Shown: positions 15,916 to 26,111, numbered from the stretch's first letter. The stretch: DNA of 64,000 nt from Solimonas fluminis (GCF_002930645.1 NZ_PSNW01000016.1:1-64000); one strand, 5' to 3'. Made by a program: numbers and translations. The notes: generated by a model not told the origin, from the letters alone.

Positions 15916-17607
15916 TCAGTTTCCGGATGCCGCCAGCTCGGCGGCATGCCGCGCCGCGACATAGCCCCAGACGAAGGACGGCCCGACACTGCCGCCGGCG
16001 CCGGGATAGAAGCGCCCCATCACCGAGGCCGTCGACACGCCGGTGGCGTAGAGGCCCGGAATGACCGAGCCGTCCTCGCGCAGCACCCTTGCGTCCGTGT
16101 CGGTGACGACACCGCCGTAGGTGCCGACGTCGCCCGGGTACACCGGCACGGCGTAGTACGGCGGGCGGTCGATGCGGCCGAGAGCGGGCGACGGCTGCTG
16201 CAGTTCGTCGCCCAGCCAGCGGTCGTAGGCACGCTCGCCGCGCTGGAAATCCTCGTCGCGGTTGCGATCCACGAAGCCGTTGAAGCGGTCCACCGTCGCC
16301 CGCAGCGACGCCGGCGGCATCTGCAGCAGGCCGGCCAGCGCCTCGACCGTGTCCGCCTTCTTCAGGTAGCCCTGCTCGTACCAGGACGCCGGCTTGCGGC
16401 TGCCCGGCATGGTGCCGGCCAGCATGAACTTGGCCAGGTACTGGCTGTCGAACACCGCCCAGCTCGGCACCGCCGGCACGGTCCGGTTCCGTTCCAGCAT
16501 GGCCTTGGCATAGGCCATGTAGGACCCACCCTCGTTCAGGTAGCGCGATCCGCCCTGGTCCACCAGGATGCAATGCGGCGCCGCGGTCATCGACTGCGCC
16601 GTCGGCTTGATCTCGCTGTCCTCGGCCCCGGGCGGGATCGTGACCTGGTTGCCGACCCGCTCGTCCATCTGCGCCACCGCGGCACCGTGGCGCATCATCT
16701 CCTCGATCATCTCGCCGGTATCGCAGGGCGCGGCCAGGCTCCACTTGGCCGAGGTACCGGGCAGCCAGCGGTCGCGCATCGCCTGGTTGCGGGCAAAGCC
16801 GCCGGCATTCACCAGCACGCCCAGGCGCGCGCCCACGCGCCAGGGCTTTCCATCCTTGATCGTGCGCACGCCGGTGACGGCGCCCTGCTCCACGATCAGC
16901 CCGCTCACCGGCGACTCCGTGCGGATGTCGGCACCGGCCCGCAGGGCCGCCTGCAGCATGCGGCCCTGCAGCGCCGCACCGCCCGCGACCCAGCGCTTGC
17001 CGGTGAGCCGCGCCAGGATCGCGCGGAACACCAGCTTCAGCAGCAGCCCCTTCACGCGCCAGGAGCGCTTCATCGCCGGCAGTTCCAGCATCTCCTCCAG
17101 CGAGGCCGGCAGCGGGATCTGCACGAAGCTGGGCCGCAGCTTCGCCGCCCAGGGTCCCAGTTCATTGAGGTTGAAGAGCTCCGCCACCACGGTGCGCCCG
17201 GGCACCGAGCCGCCCGGCAGTTCGTCGTAGTAGTCCGGCCACTCCCGGACGCGATCCAGGCGCACGCCCTGCCCCAGCAGGAAATCGATCATCCGCGGCG
17301 CCTCGCGCAGGTAGCGGGCGCGCCGCTGCGGCGTCGATCCGGGCGCGTCGCGCTGGCCCCCCATCAGGGATTCGAGGTATAGCGCCGCCTTCTCGAAGCT
17401 GTCCTCGACGCGGTCGCGCTTCATGAAGGGATTGTCGGGCAGCCACATCACGCCGCCGGAACGCGCGGTGGTGCCGCCGACCAGATCGGTCTTCTCCAGG
17501 ATCAGCACGCTCTTGCCGGCGGTGCGCAGGACCAGGGCCGCGCACATCGAGCCGCCGCCGCTGCCGACGACGACGAAGTCGGTTACCTCGTCGAAGGCCG
17601 AGGCCAT
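15916..17607 (-). CDS. FAD-dependent dehydrogenase of the 3-ketosteroid-delta1-dehydrogenase/fumarate reductase family
   Basis: 563 aa. The Rossmann motif VVVGSGGGSMCAALVLRTAGKSVLILEK is at residues about 12-39, with GGTTARSGG next. The C-terminal flavin-binding signature (GVSTASVMGRFYPGAGGSVGPSFVWGYVAARHA) is intact. This family dehydrogenates cyclic ketones or reduces enoyl bonds; KstD itself acts on steroid A-rings. The active-site Tyr set of true KstD cannot be confirmed by eye. The ATG at 17607 is preferred over an upstream TTG. It is the last gene of a five-gene minus-strand operon and lies 4 bp after the DapB-like gene. Confidence 0.88.
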   Translation of the reverse strand: MASAFDEVTDFVVVGSGGGSMCAALVLRTAGKSVLILEKTDLVGGTTARSGGVMWLPDNPFMKRDRVEDSFEKAALYLESLMGGQRDAPGSTPQRRARYLREAPRMIDFLLGQGVRLDRVREWPDYYDELPGGSVPGRTVVAELFNLNELGPWAAKLRPSFVQIPLPASLEEMLELPAMKRSWRVKGLLLKLVFRAILARLTGKRWVAGGAALQGRMLQAALRAGADIRTESPVSGLIVEQGAVTGVRTIKDGKPWRVGARLGVLVNAGGFARNQAMRDRWLPGTSAKWSLAAPCDTGEMIEEMMRHGAAVAQMDERVGNQVTIPPGAEDSEIKPTAQSMTAAPHCILVDQGGSRYLNEGGSYMAYAKAMLERNRTVPAVPSWAVFDSQYLAKFMLAGTMPGSRKPASWYEQGYLKKADTVEALAGLLQMPPASLRATVDRFNGFVDRNRDEDFQRGERAYDRWLGDELQQPSPALGRIDRPPYYAVPVYPGDVGTYGGVVTDTDARVLREDGSVIPGLYATGVSTASVMGRFYPGAGGSVGPSFVWGYVAARHAAELAASGN

Positions 17608-17611
17608 TGCC

Positions 17612-18655
17612 TCAGGGCCCAAGGTCGCTGACGACCTGCGGCAGATCCACGGTGGTGCGGATGCCGGGCGCGGCCGCGCAGATGTAGGGCACGGCGTTGA
17701 CCGCGCGGTGTGCGGTCAGGCCCGGCGACACCCGGGGCCATTGCTCGGGCGTCACCGGGAAGCGGATCGCGAGGTCCAGCGGCACGTCGCCGTCCACCTC
17801 GACATGCCAGCCGTCGCCGCGCAGGTCCCAGTCCGCGTCGATGTCGGTCCCGCAGTACCAGGTCGCCTTGAAGCGCATCAGCGGCTTGCCGCGGTACAGC
17901 CCCGTGACCGTCGCACGCTGCGCCGCCACGGTGCCGGCCTTCAATTCGCCGGCCGCGATCCGGGTGTCGCGGCGGGCCAGCGCCACGTCGCCGCTGGCCT
18001 CCACGCTGTCGAAGCCCAGCCCCAGCGCCTCGGCCACCAGTTGCAGCGAGGGCGCGAAGGCCTGGCGCAGGTGATGCGCGCGGCCGGCATCGCGGCGCGG
18101 GTCCGGCGCCTGGCCGAAGCCCATGACCTGGAACAGCAGTTCGGGGGAGTTGCGCGGCGCGAGGTTGGCGAACTCGCTGATGCGCAGCATGTCCAGCCGC
18201 CGCTGCAGCGAGCCCAGCACCAGCGGCAGGGCCTCGGTGATGAAGCCGGGGCTGCTGCCGGTGGCGTGGATCGAACTGGCACCCCTGACGCAGGCATCCT
18301 CAACCCGGGCCCTCAGCACCGGGTCCAGGCTCGCAGGATGGTTGAACTCGGTACGCGTGGTGACGATGTTGATGCCGGCCGACAGCAGGCGGCAGATGTC
18401 GTCGAAGTTCGCGCCCTGCTGCATGTACAGCACGCAGTCCGGCTTCAGCGCCAGGATGTCCTCGATGCTGCGCGTGGCCTGCACCCCGACCGGCGCCAGG
18501 CCGCAGAGCTCGCCGGCATCGCGGCCGGCCTTGGCCTCGGAGTGGACGTGCAGGCCCACCAGCTGCAGGCGCGGATGCTCGATGACGCAGCGCAGGGACC
18601 GTGTGCCGACATTGCCGGTGGCCCATTGCACCACGCGATAGGGTCGCGTCCTCAT
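17612..18655 (-). CDS. DapB-N/2,4-diaminopentanoate-dehydrogenase-like NAD(P)H oxidoreductase
   Basis: 347 aa. The N-terminus RPYRVVQWATGNVGTRSLRCVIEHPRLQLVGL is a Rossmann nucleotide-binding segment of the DapB-N type common in 'dihydrodipicolinate reductase' annotations from steroid and terpene degraders. The middle includes IVTTRTEFNHP and HATGSSPGFITEALP. It is unlikely to make lysine precursors; in such operons it probably reduces or oxidises a catabolic intermediate. The stop is 4 bp before the next start, and the upstream ligase gene ends 13 bp away. Confidence 0.8.
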   Translation of the reverse strand: MRTRPYRVVQWATGNVGTRSLRCVIEHPRLQLVGLHVHSEAKAGRDAGELCGLAPVGVQATRSIEDILALKPDCVLYMQQGANFDDICRLLSAGINIVTTRTEFNHPASLDPVLRARVEDACVRGASSIHATGSSPGFITEALPLVLGSLQRRLDMLRISEFANLAPRNSPELLFQVMGFGQAPDPRRDAGRAHHLRQAFAPSLQLVAEALGLGFDSVEASGDVALARRDTRIAAGELKAGTVAAQRATVTGLYRGKPLMRFKATWYCGTDIDADWDLRGDGWHVEVDGDVPLDLAIRFPVTPEQWPRVSPGLTAHRAVNAVPYICAAAPGIRTTVDLPQVVSDLGP

Positions 18656-18668
18656 GTCCGCACTCCGC

Positions 18669-20333
18669 TCAGCCGGCCAGGCGCTGCGCCGCCAGCGCGC
18701 GCAGGTCCGCGGTCTTGATCTTGTTGGACGAGGTCAACGCCAGGTCCGATTCCTGCAGCAGCAGCACGCGCCGCGGCAGCTTGTAGCTCGACAGCTGCTG
18801 CGCGGCGAAGGCTCGCACGGAAGCCTCGTCGAGCTTCGCACCCTCCTCCGGCACCACGCAGGCCACCACGATCTCCCCCAGGGTGTCGTGCGGCACGCCG
18901 ACGGTCGCGGCGATCTTCACGCCCGGGCACTGCTGCAGCACGGCATTGATCTCCAGCGGCGAGACATTGGCGCCGCCGGTCTTGATGATGTCGTTGATGC
19001 GGCCCTGCCAGTGCAGGCGTCCCTGTTCGTCGATGAAGCCGCCGTCGCCGGTGCGCAGGAAGCCTTCCTCGTCGAAGGTATCCTCGGAGGCCACGCCGAT
19101 GTAGCCCAGCATCAGCGTCGGCCCCTTCACGGCGATCTCGCCGGCCTGCCCCTGCGGCAGCACCTTGCCGCTCAGCGGATCGACGATGCGCACGGTGTTG
19201 CCGGGCAGCGCGTAGCCGTGGTTGCCGTCGGCGATCCGGGACGGCGTCCCGCTGGGATGCACCGTGACCAGCGTGAAGGTCTCGGTGTTGCCGTAGGAGG
19301 ACATCGGCTCCTGCCAGTCGCAGTTCACCGTCGGATGCGAGCGCAGCGGCGAGGTCTCGCCGACATAGCGCAGGCTGCCCAGGTCCGCGTCCTGGTAGGC
19401 CGGGTCCTCCACCAGCTTGGCCCACTGGTGCGGCCAGGCGATCGGCAGGGTCACGCGCTCGGCCTGCATCAGGCGCAGCGCCTCGCCGGGATGGAAGGCG
19501 CTCTGCAGCACCATGCAGCCGCCGGCCGAGAAGGTGGTGCCCAGCGCCATGGCGAAGTTGCCGGACCAGAACAGGCCGTTGGCGGCCCAGCTGCGCACGT
19601 CCGGATCGACGTTGTAGATGCGGCTCCAGCGCCAGGACTGGATCGCCGCGGCGCGGTGCGTGTGCATGATCGCCTTGGGCTTGGCGGTGGAGCCCGAGGA
19701 GAAGAAGATCAGCCCACGGTCGGTCGGCATGATCTCGGCGCCGATGGCCTCGACCAATTCCGGGGCGGCCTGCGGCCCCTTCAGGAAATCGTTCCAGCCT
19801 TCGAAGGCTCCCTTCGGGGTGTCGCCGATGCAGACCGCGCGCCGCAGCAAGGGCAGGCGCGGCGACTGCATCTCGCCCCTGGCCGTTGCCAGGTCCGGGC
19901 AGAGCTCGACCAGTTCGGCGGCGAAGTCGCGGTTCAGGATCGAGCGTTCGAAGATCAGCGTGGAAACGCCGGCCACGCGCAGGGCGTAGTCCAGCTCCGG
20001 CCCCTTGGCGAAGGTGCTCAGCGCCACGCAGGTGCCGCCGGACAGGGCAATGCCGAACATCGACGTGATCCACTCCGGCCGGTTGGTGACCAGCAAGCCG
20101 ACGCGCGTCTCGCGGGTCACGCCGCGCGCCACCAGCGCCCGCGCCACCGTGAAGGCCTCGTCCCAGACCTGGGCATAGGTCTTGCGGACCACCCCGCCGT
20201 CCGGCAGGTGGTAGACCAGCGCCTCCTTCGGGCCGTTGGCGGCGCAGACCTCGCGCAGGAAGCCGCCCAGGGTCAGGGCGCCGAGGGCTTCCTCGGCCAG
20301 CGGCTTGCCGCGGATGATGGAATCATTGCTCAT
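18669..20333 (-). CDS. Acyl-CoA synthetase (ANL superfamily)
   Basis: 554 aa. AMP-binding features: the P-loop [17 protein letters not shown] near residue 200-216, SSYGNTETF, the hinge region [37 protein letters not shown], and a C-terminal Lys in SSNKIKT. It probably activates a carboxylic acid (ring acid or branched fatty acid) as its CoA thioester for beta-oxidation. Its ATG overlaps the stop of the upstream carboxymuconolactone-like gene as ATGA, so the two are translated together. Confidence 0.92.
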   Translation of the reverse strand: MSNDSIIRGKPLAEEALGALTLGGFLREVCAANGPKEALVYHLPDGGVVRKTYAQVWDEAFTVARALVARGVTRETRVGLLVTNRPEWITSMFGIALSGGTCVALSTFAKGPELDYALRVAGVSTLIFERSILNRDFAAELVELCPDLATARGEMQSPRLPLLRRAVCIGDTPKGAFEGWNDFLKGPQAAPELVEAIGAEIMPTDRGLIFFSSGSTAKPKAIMHTHRAAAIQSWRWSRIYNVDPDVRSWAANGLFWSGNFAMALGTTFSAGGCMVLQSAFHPGEALRLMQAERVTLPIAWPHQWAKLVEDPAYQDADLGSLRYVGETSPLRSHPTVNCDWQEPMSSYGNTETFTLVTVHPSGTPSRIADGNHGYALPGNTVRIVDPLSGKVLPQGQAGEIAVKGPTLMLGYIGVASEDTFDEEGFLRTGDGGFIDEQGRLHWQGRINDIIKTGGANVSPLEINAVLQQCPGVKIAATVGVPHDTLGEIVVACVVPEEGAKLDEASVRAFAAQQLSSYKLPRRVLLLQESDLALTSSNKIKTADLRALAAQRLAG

Positions 20334-20959
20334 GCTTTGTTCTCCGCGAACATCCTGGCGCGCAGCTCCGGATTCATCGGTGCGGTCCCCGCTTCGTACT
20401 GGACACCCAGGCTCTTGAAGAGCATGGCGTTGATCTCGTAGCAGCCGACGGCGTAGACGATGTCGATCATCTGCTCCTGGCTGAAGTGCCGCGACAGGCG
20501 CGCCCAGGTGGCGTCGCCGATGCAGGCGTCGGCATGCAGCTCGTCCACCGCGCGCACCAGGTCGGCGTCCACCGGATCCCAGCCGGCGGCCTCCGGGCCG
20601 GACGGGATGCGCTCCACCTCCGCCTCGGTCAGGCCCGCGCGCAGGCCCAGGATCACGTGCTGCGTGAACTCGTACTCGGCCCGGCGCAGCCAGCTGATGC
20701 GCAGGATCAGCAGTTCGCGGATGCGCCTGGACAGGGTGCTGGCCGTGGCGACGTAGTTGTTGAAGCCCAGGAAGGCCTGGGTCGCCGCCGCGTGGCGCAG
20801 CATCGCCCCGACGCCGTTCATGCCGCGCTGGTCGCTGCCGCGCTTCCAGGCGGCGATCAGGAAATCGCGCACCGCGGGGAAGGCATCGACCGCCTGCTTC
20901 GCCGCCTCGTCCCAGTCGGGAGGCAGCAGCGGCGCAACTCTCTCGGGAATCGGTTTCAT
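20330..20959 (-). CDS. Carboxymuconolactone decarboxylase/AhpD-like protein without the Cys pair
   Basis: 209 aa. The helical CMD fold is indicated by [35 protein letters not shown]. AhpD-type peroxidases have ExxCxxCxxxH here; this protein has EYEFTQH, so the redox cysteines are absent while the His remains. This matches the 'CMD family' proteins in aromatic and steroid catabolic clusters, whose reaction is often unknown. It starts 1 bp from the stop of the SDR gene and overlaps the ligase by 4 bp. Confidence 0.85.
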   Translation of the reverse strand: MKPIPERVAPLLPPDWDEAAKQAVDAFPAVRDFLIAAWKRGSDQRGMNGVGAMLRHAAATQAFLGFNNYVATASTLSRRIRELLILRISWLRRAEYEFTQHVILGLRAGLTEAEVERIPSGPEAAGWDPVDADLVRAVDELHADACIGDATWARLSRHFSQEQMIDIVYAVGCYEINAMLFKSLGVQYEAGTAPMNPELRARMFAENKA

Positions 20960-20960
20960 G

Positions 20961-21734
20961 CTAGCGGGCGGTCCAGGCCGAGGTCAGGGCGAAGTCGGAA
21001 AGATACTTCGTCGAACTCCAGCCGCCGTCGACGACGATGGTCTGGCCGTTGATGAAACTGCCGCCGGGCGAGCAGAGGAAGGCGATGGTGCTGGCGACGT
21101 CCTCGACACGGCCCAGCCGGGTATGCGGCGTCATTTCCACGTTCATGCGGCGGAAGCGCTCGTCCTGCAGGCGGCCCTCGGTCATCGGCGTGACCGTGAC
21201 GCCGGGGGCCACCGCGTTGCAGCGGATGCCGGAGGCGCCGTACTGGCAGGCGATGTGCTGGGTCAGGCCGGTCAGGCCGGCCTTGGCCGCGGAATAGGCG
21301 CCGCCGCGCAGGCCGCCGACATGGGCGAAGGTGGAGGTGACGTTGATGATCGCCGCATCCTGCTTCATGTGCGCGATGGCCTCGCGCGCCATGCGGAAGG
21401 GCGAGCGCAGCATCAGCCCGAGGAAATGATCCAGGGTCTGGTCGTCGGTCTCGTGCAGCGGCTTGGGGCTGCCGACGCCGGCGTTGTTGATCAGGAAGTC
21501 GATGCGGCCCCAGCGCGACAGCGCCAGGTCCACCACCTGCTTCGGCGCGGCGTCGAGCGTGAGGTCCACGGCCAGCGTGGCGGCGCGCGCCGGCTCGCCG
21601 ATGGCCTGGGCCAGCTCGCCGAGCCGTTTCTCGTCGCGGCCGACTCCCAGCACCGCCATGCCCATCCCCGCCAGCTTGACCGCGGTACCGAAGCCGATGC
21701 CGCTGCTCGCACCCGTAACGATGGCTACCTGCAT
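20961..21734 (-). CDS. SDR oxidoreductase, FabG-like
   Basis: 257 aa. TGASSGIG at residues 8-15, NNAG at about 88, the catalytic Ser in NVTSTF, YSAAK (YxxxK) at about 154 and the C-terminal GQTIVVDGG all fit a classical SDR. It is probably a hydroxyacyl or alcohol dehydrogenase of the pathway encoded with it. The ATG at 21734 is chosen because the longer frame runs into the promoter region. It is the first gene of the operon SDR, CMD, ligase, DapB-like, FAD dehydrogenase. Confidence 0.92.
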   Translation of the reverse strand: MQVAIVTGASSGIGFGTAVKLAGMGMAVLGVGRDEKRLGELAQAIGEPARAATLAVDLTLDAAPKQVVDLALSRWGRIDFLINNAGVGSPKPLHETDDQTLDHFLGLMLRSPFRMAREAIAHMKQDAAIINVTSTFAHVGGLRGGAYSAAKAGLTGLTQHIACQYGASGIRCNAVAPGVTVTPMTEGRLQDERFRRMNVEMTPHTRLGRVEDVASTIAFLCSPGGSFINGQTIVVDGGWSSTKYLSDFALTSAWTAR

Positions 21735-21886
21735 AGGAACACTCTTCACCCACGATGGAATGGAATCGAATCTAGTCAGTCGGCCGGCGCTCGTATTGAC
21801 TTCCTGCGACAGCCTGTCGCCCGGCATCAAGACCCTGCGACCCTGGACAACCTAGGGTAGAGACTCCGCCCAGGAGCCCTTCCTCA
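21735..21886. promoter_or_regulatory. Divergent promoter region of the catabolic cluster
   Basis: 152 bp separating the minus-strand five-gene operon from the plus-strand ligase gene. Both promoters must lie here. No strong palindrome is seen. Confidence 0.55.
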
Positions 21887-23506
21887 ATGTCGAGTCAGCC
21901 GAACCGCAAGCTGGTGTCCGGACGCTGGATCCGCTGGGACCCGGCGCGCGCCGCGCGCGCCTACGCGGACGGACGCTGGGTGCGGCAGACGCTGGCCGAT
22001 GCCCTGCAGCAGGCCGCCCGGCAGACGCCGGAACGCGTGCTGCTGGTCGACGGCGAACAGCGCATCGATTGCCGCAGCCTGCACAGGCAGGCCAGCGCGC
22101 TGGCCCAGGCACTGCTCGCCAGGACAAGTCCCGGCAGCGTCGTCTCCTTCATGCTGCCGAACTGGCACGAGGCTGCCGTCATCTACCTGGGCGCGACCCT
22201 GGCCGGCATGGCGGTCAACCCGATCCTGCCCTCGCTGCGCGACCGTGAGCTGCAGTTCATCCTCCAGGATGTCGACAGCCGCCTGGTCTTCATCCCGGCC
22301 AGCTTCCGCCAGCAGGACCATGTCGCGATGCTCGGCCGCGTGGTCGCCCAGATCGACAATCCACCCGAGGTGGTGGTGCTGCGCGGCGATGCCGGGGCGC
22401 ATACGCCCTATGAGGCCCTGCTGCGGCATCCGGGCCGGGCGCCGCTGCCGGCGGTCGATCCGGACGCCGTGCGCATGATCCTCTACACCTCCGGCACCAC
22501 CGGCCGGCCCAAGGGCGTGCTGCATACGCACAACACGCTGCATGCCCTGGCCTGCCAGCTCGGCGAGCACTGGCACATCGCGCCGGGCGACCGTTTCCTG
22601 GTGCCCTCGCCCATCGGCCACATCGGCGGCTCGATCTACGTCTTCGAGGCGCCGCTGCTGCTGGGCAGCACCGCGGTGCTGATGGAACGCTGGGATGCCG
22701 ACGAGGCCGTGCAGCGGATGCAGGCCGAGGGCTGCACCCACATGGCCGGGGCCACGCCCTTCCTGGAGCAGTTGCTGGCCGCGGCGAAGCGCGCCGGCAC
22801 GCGGCTGCCCCGTCTCAAGGTCTTCATCTGCGGCGGCGCCTCGGTGCCGCCCTCGCTGATCCGGCAGGCCACCGAATATTTCGACCAGGCCATCGTCACG
22901 CGCGTCTACGGTTCCACCGAGGTGCCGGTGACCACGGTGGGCGCGACGCGGCCGGGCGAGACCGGCTTCGCGGCCGACACCGACGGCCGCGGCGGCTACG
23001 CCGAACTCAAGCTGGTCAGCCACGGCTCGGCCCCGGCGGGCGAAGGCGAGGTGCATGCGCGCGGCCCGCAGATGCTGGTGGGCTACCTGCACCCCGAGGA
23101 CGAGGATGGCGCCTTCGACACCGAAGGCTATTTCCGCACCGGCGATCTCGCGCGCCTGGCGGACGATACCTGGCTGGTGGTCACCGGCCGGGCCAAGGAC
23201 ATCATCATCCGCAACGGCGAGAACATCTCGCCCAAGGAAGTCGAGGATCTCCTCGTCGGCCATCCGCAGATCGCCGAGATCGCCATCGTCGGCCTGCCCG
23301 ACGCCCGCACCGGCGAGCGCGCCTGCGCGGTGATCGTGCCCCGGACCGGGCCCGGCCCGGACGTCTCCGGGCTGCGCGACTACCTCAAGGCCCTGGGCGT
23401 CGCCTCGTTCAAGGCGCCCGAACAGGTCGTGATCCGCGAGTCCCTGCCCAAGAACGATGCCGGCAAGGTCCTGAAGCACCAGCTACGCGCCAGCCTTAAA
23501 GACTGA
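21887..23506 (+). CDS. Acyl-CoA synthetase (cyclohexanecarboxylate-CoA-ligase-like)
   Basis: 539 aa. ANL motifs: ILYTSGTTGRPKGVLHTHNT (P-loop), VYGSTEVPVT, YFRTGDLARLADDTWLVVTGRAKDIIIRNGENISPKEVE and the C-terminal Lys in PKNDAGKVLK. It is the divergent partner of the five-gene operon. It carries a full set of catalytic residues, unlike some other ligases here. AGGAG lies ten bases upstream of the ATG. The substrate is probably a carbocyclic or aromatic acid, by family resemblance only. Confidence 0.93.
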   Translation: MSSQPNRKLVSGRWIRWDPARAARAYADGRWVRQTLADALQQAARQTPERVLLVDGEQRIDCRSLHRQASALAQALLARTSPGSVVSFMLPNWHEAAVIYLGATLAGMAVNPILPSLRDRELQFILQDVDSRLVFIPASFRQQDHVAMLGRVVAQIDNPPEVVVLRGDAGAHTPYEALLRHPGRAPLPAVDPDAVRMILYTSGTTGRPKGVLHTHNTLHALACQLGEHWHIAPGDRFLVPSPIGHIGGSIYVFEAPLLLGSTAVLMERWDADEAVQRMQAEGCTHMAGATPFLEQLLAAAKRAGTRLPRLKVFICGGASVPPSLIRQATEYFDQAIVTRVYGSTEVPVTTVGATRPGETGFAADTDGRGGYAELKLVSHGSAPAGEGEVHARGPQMLVGYLHPEDEDGAFDTEGYFRTGDLARLADDTWLVVTGRAKDIIIRNGENISPKEVEDLLVGHPQIAEIAIVGLPDARTGERACAVIVPRTGPGPDVSGLRDYLKALGVASFKAPEQVVIRESLPKNDAGKVLKHQLRASLKD

Positions 23507-23578
23507 AGGAGCAGGCTTTTTTGCCCCGGCGGGCAATGAATCCTTGCGTCTTTACAGGCGCCCGGTCCTGCGACAAAA

Positions 23579-23594
23579 TCAACACCAGTGTTGA
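23579..23594. promoter_or_regulatory. Inverted repeat TCAACAC-CA-GTGTTGA upstream of an AraC gene
   Basis: Perfect 7-bp arms with a 2-bp centre, 32 bp before the AraC start and 72 bp after the ligase stop. It is similar in design to the ACAC-GTGT palindrome upstream of the RND operon at 31,868, and typical of TetR-type operators. Confidence 0.55.
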
Positions 23595-23626
23595 ATAATA
23601 ACGTGCAGGCCACGAGGAGAACGCGC

Positions 23627-24496
23627 ATGGGTTCGGCCGATTTGCCGACGAGCTTCCGCCCGCTCGAGCACGGGCCCCGGCAGGCCCGTGACCTGGGCGT
23701 CCTGGGTGAAGCGATCGCCATGGCGCCCCACCTGCACGCCGCCCTGCGCAGCCTCGCCGCCCACGCCCAGGCCTGGATGGGCGGACTGCATCTGTGCCTC
23801 GAAACCCTGCCGGACGACGGCCGCCGCTTCCTGCTGCTGGAACCGGCAGCCGGCAGCCTCGCCGGGAAAGCCCCCGCGACCGAACAGGCGCTGGCGACGA
23901 TCAGCCGCACGGTCGCCGCGATCAGCGGCGGCCAGTTGCGGCCCTGCGAGGCCTGGTTCAGTCACGAGGCACTGGCGCCGCTGTCGTCCTACCGGGCGCA
24001 GTTCGGCGCGGCGCTGCGCTTCGGCCAGGGCATGGACGGCCTGGTCTTCGACCCGCGCGACCTCGACCAGCCCCTGCCGGGGCAGGACGCGCAAGGCTAC
24101 GACGCGGCCATGCGCCGGATCGGCCAGCAGTTCCCCGCCCTGCCGCCGCGCATGGGCACGCGCGTCCGCATCATCGTCACCCACCTGCTCGCCGCCGGCG
24201 GCTGCACGCACGACCGCGTCTCGGCCGCGCTCGGCCTGCATCCCCGCACGCTGCAGCGCCGCCTGCGCGAGGAGGGGGAAAGCTTCGAGGCGATCAAGGA
24301 CCGGGTGCGGCGCGACGTGGCGCTGCGCCATCTCGGCCAGTCCGACGTCTCGCTGGTCCGCATGACCGAGATCCTGGGCTACTCGGAGACCTCGGTGCTG
24401 ACGCGCAGCTGCCAGCGCTGGTTCTCCGCCTCGCCGCGCCAGCTGCGCAAGCACCAGCGGCGCCGCCCGGCCCAGGCCTCGCCCTGCGCGACCTGA
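23627..24496 (+). CDS. AraC-family regulator with Arabinose_bd-type N-terminus
   Basis: 289 aa. The N-terminal domain (residues about 20-185) has the Arabinose_bd-like pattern including EAWFSHEALAPLSSYRAQFGAALRFGQGMDGLVFD. The C-terminal HTH_18 pair is at about 195-280 (VSAALGLHPRTLQRRLREEGESF, MTEILGYSETSVLTRSCQRWF). The start has GGAG eight bases upstream. The beta-propeller and Rieske genes follow at once on the same strand, so it likely controls them, perhaps with the palindrome just upstream. Confidence 0.9.
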   Translation: MGSADLPTSFRPLEHGPRQARDLGVLGEAIAMAPHLHAALRSLAAHAQAWMGGLHLCLETLPDDGRRFLLLEPAAGSLAGKAPATEQALATISRTVAAISGGQLRPCEAWFSHEALAPLSSYRAQFGAALRFGQGMDGLVFDPRDLDQPLPGQDAQGYDAAMRRIGQQFPALPPRMGTRVRIIVTHLLAAGGCTHDRVSAALGLHPRTLQRRLREEGESFEAIKDRVRRDVALRHLGQSDVSLVRMTEILGYSETSVLTRSCQRWFSASPRQLRKHQRRRPAQASPCAT

Positions 24497-24518
24497 ACCC
24501 CACATTCCCGGAGCCTCC

Positions 24519-26111
24519 ATGCCGCCGCAAGCCGGACGCTATACCGCCGCCCCCGCCCGCATCGCCGAGGGCTGGACGCTGGAACGCCTGACGCCGCCCA
24601 GCCGCCTGTTCGGCGCCAACGGCCTGCGTACCGGCCCCGACGGACGCCTCTACGTCGCCCAGGTCAGCGGCAGCCAGGTCAGCGCCATCGACGTGGACAG
24701 CGGCGCCATCGAGGTCATCAGCGCCAAGGGCGGCGACATCGTCGCGCCCGACGACCTGGTGTTCGACGACGATGGCAATCTCTACGCCACCGAGATCACC
24801 GAGGGCCGCGTCAGCGTGCGCGCCCCCAACGGCGCCACGCGCGTGCTGTACGGCGACCTCCCGGTGGCCAATCCGATCACCTTCCACCAGGGCCGGCTGA
24901 TCGCGGGCGAGTGCCGCCCCGGCGGCCGCATCATGGAGCTGGACCGCAACGGCGGCGCGCCGCGGATCATCGCCAGCGACGTGCCGATGCCCAATGCCTT
25001 CTCGGTGGGACCGGACGGCAAGCTGTACTTCCCGGTGATGGGCGCCAACGAGATCTGGCGCGTGGACCTGGCCGGCGGCACGCCGGAGAGGGTCGCGGGC
25101 GATCTCGGCCTGCCCGACTCGGTGAAGTTCGACTCGCAGGGCTTCATCGTCTCCACCCAGGTCGCCAGCGGCCAGGTGCTGCGCATCGACCCGCGCAACG
25201 GCGAGCGCACGGTGCTGGCGCAACTGACGCCCGGCCTGGACAACCTGAGCTTCGTCGGCGAGCGGCTGTTCGTATCGAACATCTCGGGCTACATCGTGGA
25301 ACTGCTCAAGGACGGCAAGACCCGCGAGCTGGTGGCCGATGGCTTCAACTGGCCGCTGGGCCTGGCCGCCGATCCGCAGGGCCTGCTCTACGTTGCCGAT
25401 GGCGCCTTCTCCTACACCCTGCCGCCGGGCCGGGAGCGCCAACTCGCCGGCATGTTGTTCCACCCCGGCTACCCCGGCTACTCGCGCGGCGTCGCCGCCA
25501 GCGGCCAGGGCGAATTCATCGTCACCACCGCCAACGGTGCCGTCGCCCGCTACCGGCCGGCGCAGCAATGGAGCGAGGTCATCGCCGAGGGCTTCGACCA
25601 GCTCTACGGCGTGGCCGCGCACGGCAGTGCCGTGGCCTTCGCCGAGTTCGGCACCGGCCGCGTGCTGGCGGCCGCCGGCCGCCACGTGGAAACCCTGGCC
25701 AGCGGCCTGCGCCAGCCCAAGGGCGTGGCGCTCGGCGCCGACGGCAGCTGCTACGTCAGCGAATCCGGCGGCGGCCGCGTGGTGAAGATTTCCGGCGGCA
25801 AGACGCAGACCCTCATCGACGGACTGCGGCAGCCGGAAGGCCTGCTGCTGCGCGGCCCCTCGCTGCTGGTGCTGGATGCCGGGGCCCAGGAACTGATCGA
25901 GATCGACCTGGGCAAGGGGTCGCGCCGCAGCCTCGCCTCCGGCCTGCCGGTGGGCGCGCCGGCCGGGGTCGTCCCCAAGACGCTGAAGGCGGTGGGCGTG
26001 CTCTCGGGTCCCATGGGGCCCTTCGCCGGGCTGGCCGCAGGGCCGGACGGAACGATCTACCTGTCGGGCGATGCCGAGGGCAGCGTGCTGGCCCTGCGTC
26101 CCCGCCCCTGA
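24519..26111 (+). CDS. NHL/SMP-30-type beta-propeller protein
   Basis: 530 aa with no signal peptide. There are at least ten blade-like repeats of the form GPDGxLYVA, DDDGNLYATE, GPDGKLYFP, ADPQGLLYVADG and GPDGTIYLSG, as in SMP-30/gluconolactonase and NHL folds; the length suggests two propellers. Such proteins can be lactone hydrolases or scaffolds. The metal-binding residues of SMP-30 cannot be assigned by eye. It lies between AraC (22 bp away) and the Rieske oxygenase (16 bp away), so it probably acts in the same pathway, perhaps opening a lactone product. Confidence 0.82.
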   Translation: MPPQAGRYTAAPARIAEGWTLERLTPPSRLFGANGLRTGPDGRLYVAQVSGSQVSAIDVDSGAIEVISAKGGDIVAPDDLVFDDDGNLYATEITEGRVSVRAPNGATRVLYGDLPVANPITFHQGRLIAGECRPGGRIMELDRNGGAPRIIASDVPMPNAFSVGPDGKLYFPVMGANEIWRVDLAGGTPERVAGDLGLPDSVKFDSQGFIVSTQVASGQVLRIDPRNGERTVLAQLTPGLDNLSFVGERLFVSNISGYIVELLKDGKTRELVADGFNWPLGLAADPQGLLYVADGAFSYTLPPGRERQLAGMLFHPGYPGYSRGVAASGQGEFIVTTANGAVARYRPAQQWSEVIAEGFDQLYGVAAHGSAVAFAEFGTGRVLAAAGRHVETLASGLRQPKGVALGADGSCYVSESGGGRVVKISGGKTQTLIDGLRQPEGLLLRGPSLLVLDAGAQELIEIDLGKGSRRSLASGLPVGAPAGVVPKTLKAVGVLSGPMGPFAGLAAGPDGTIYLSGDAEGSVLALRPRP

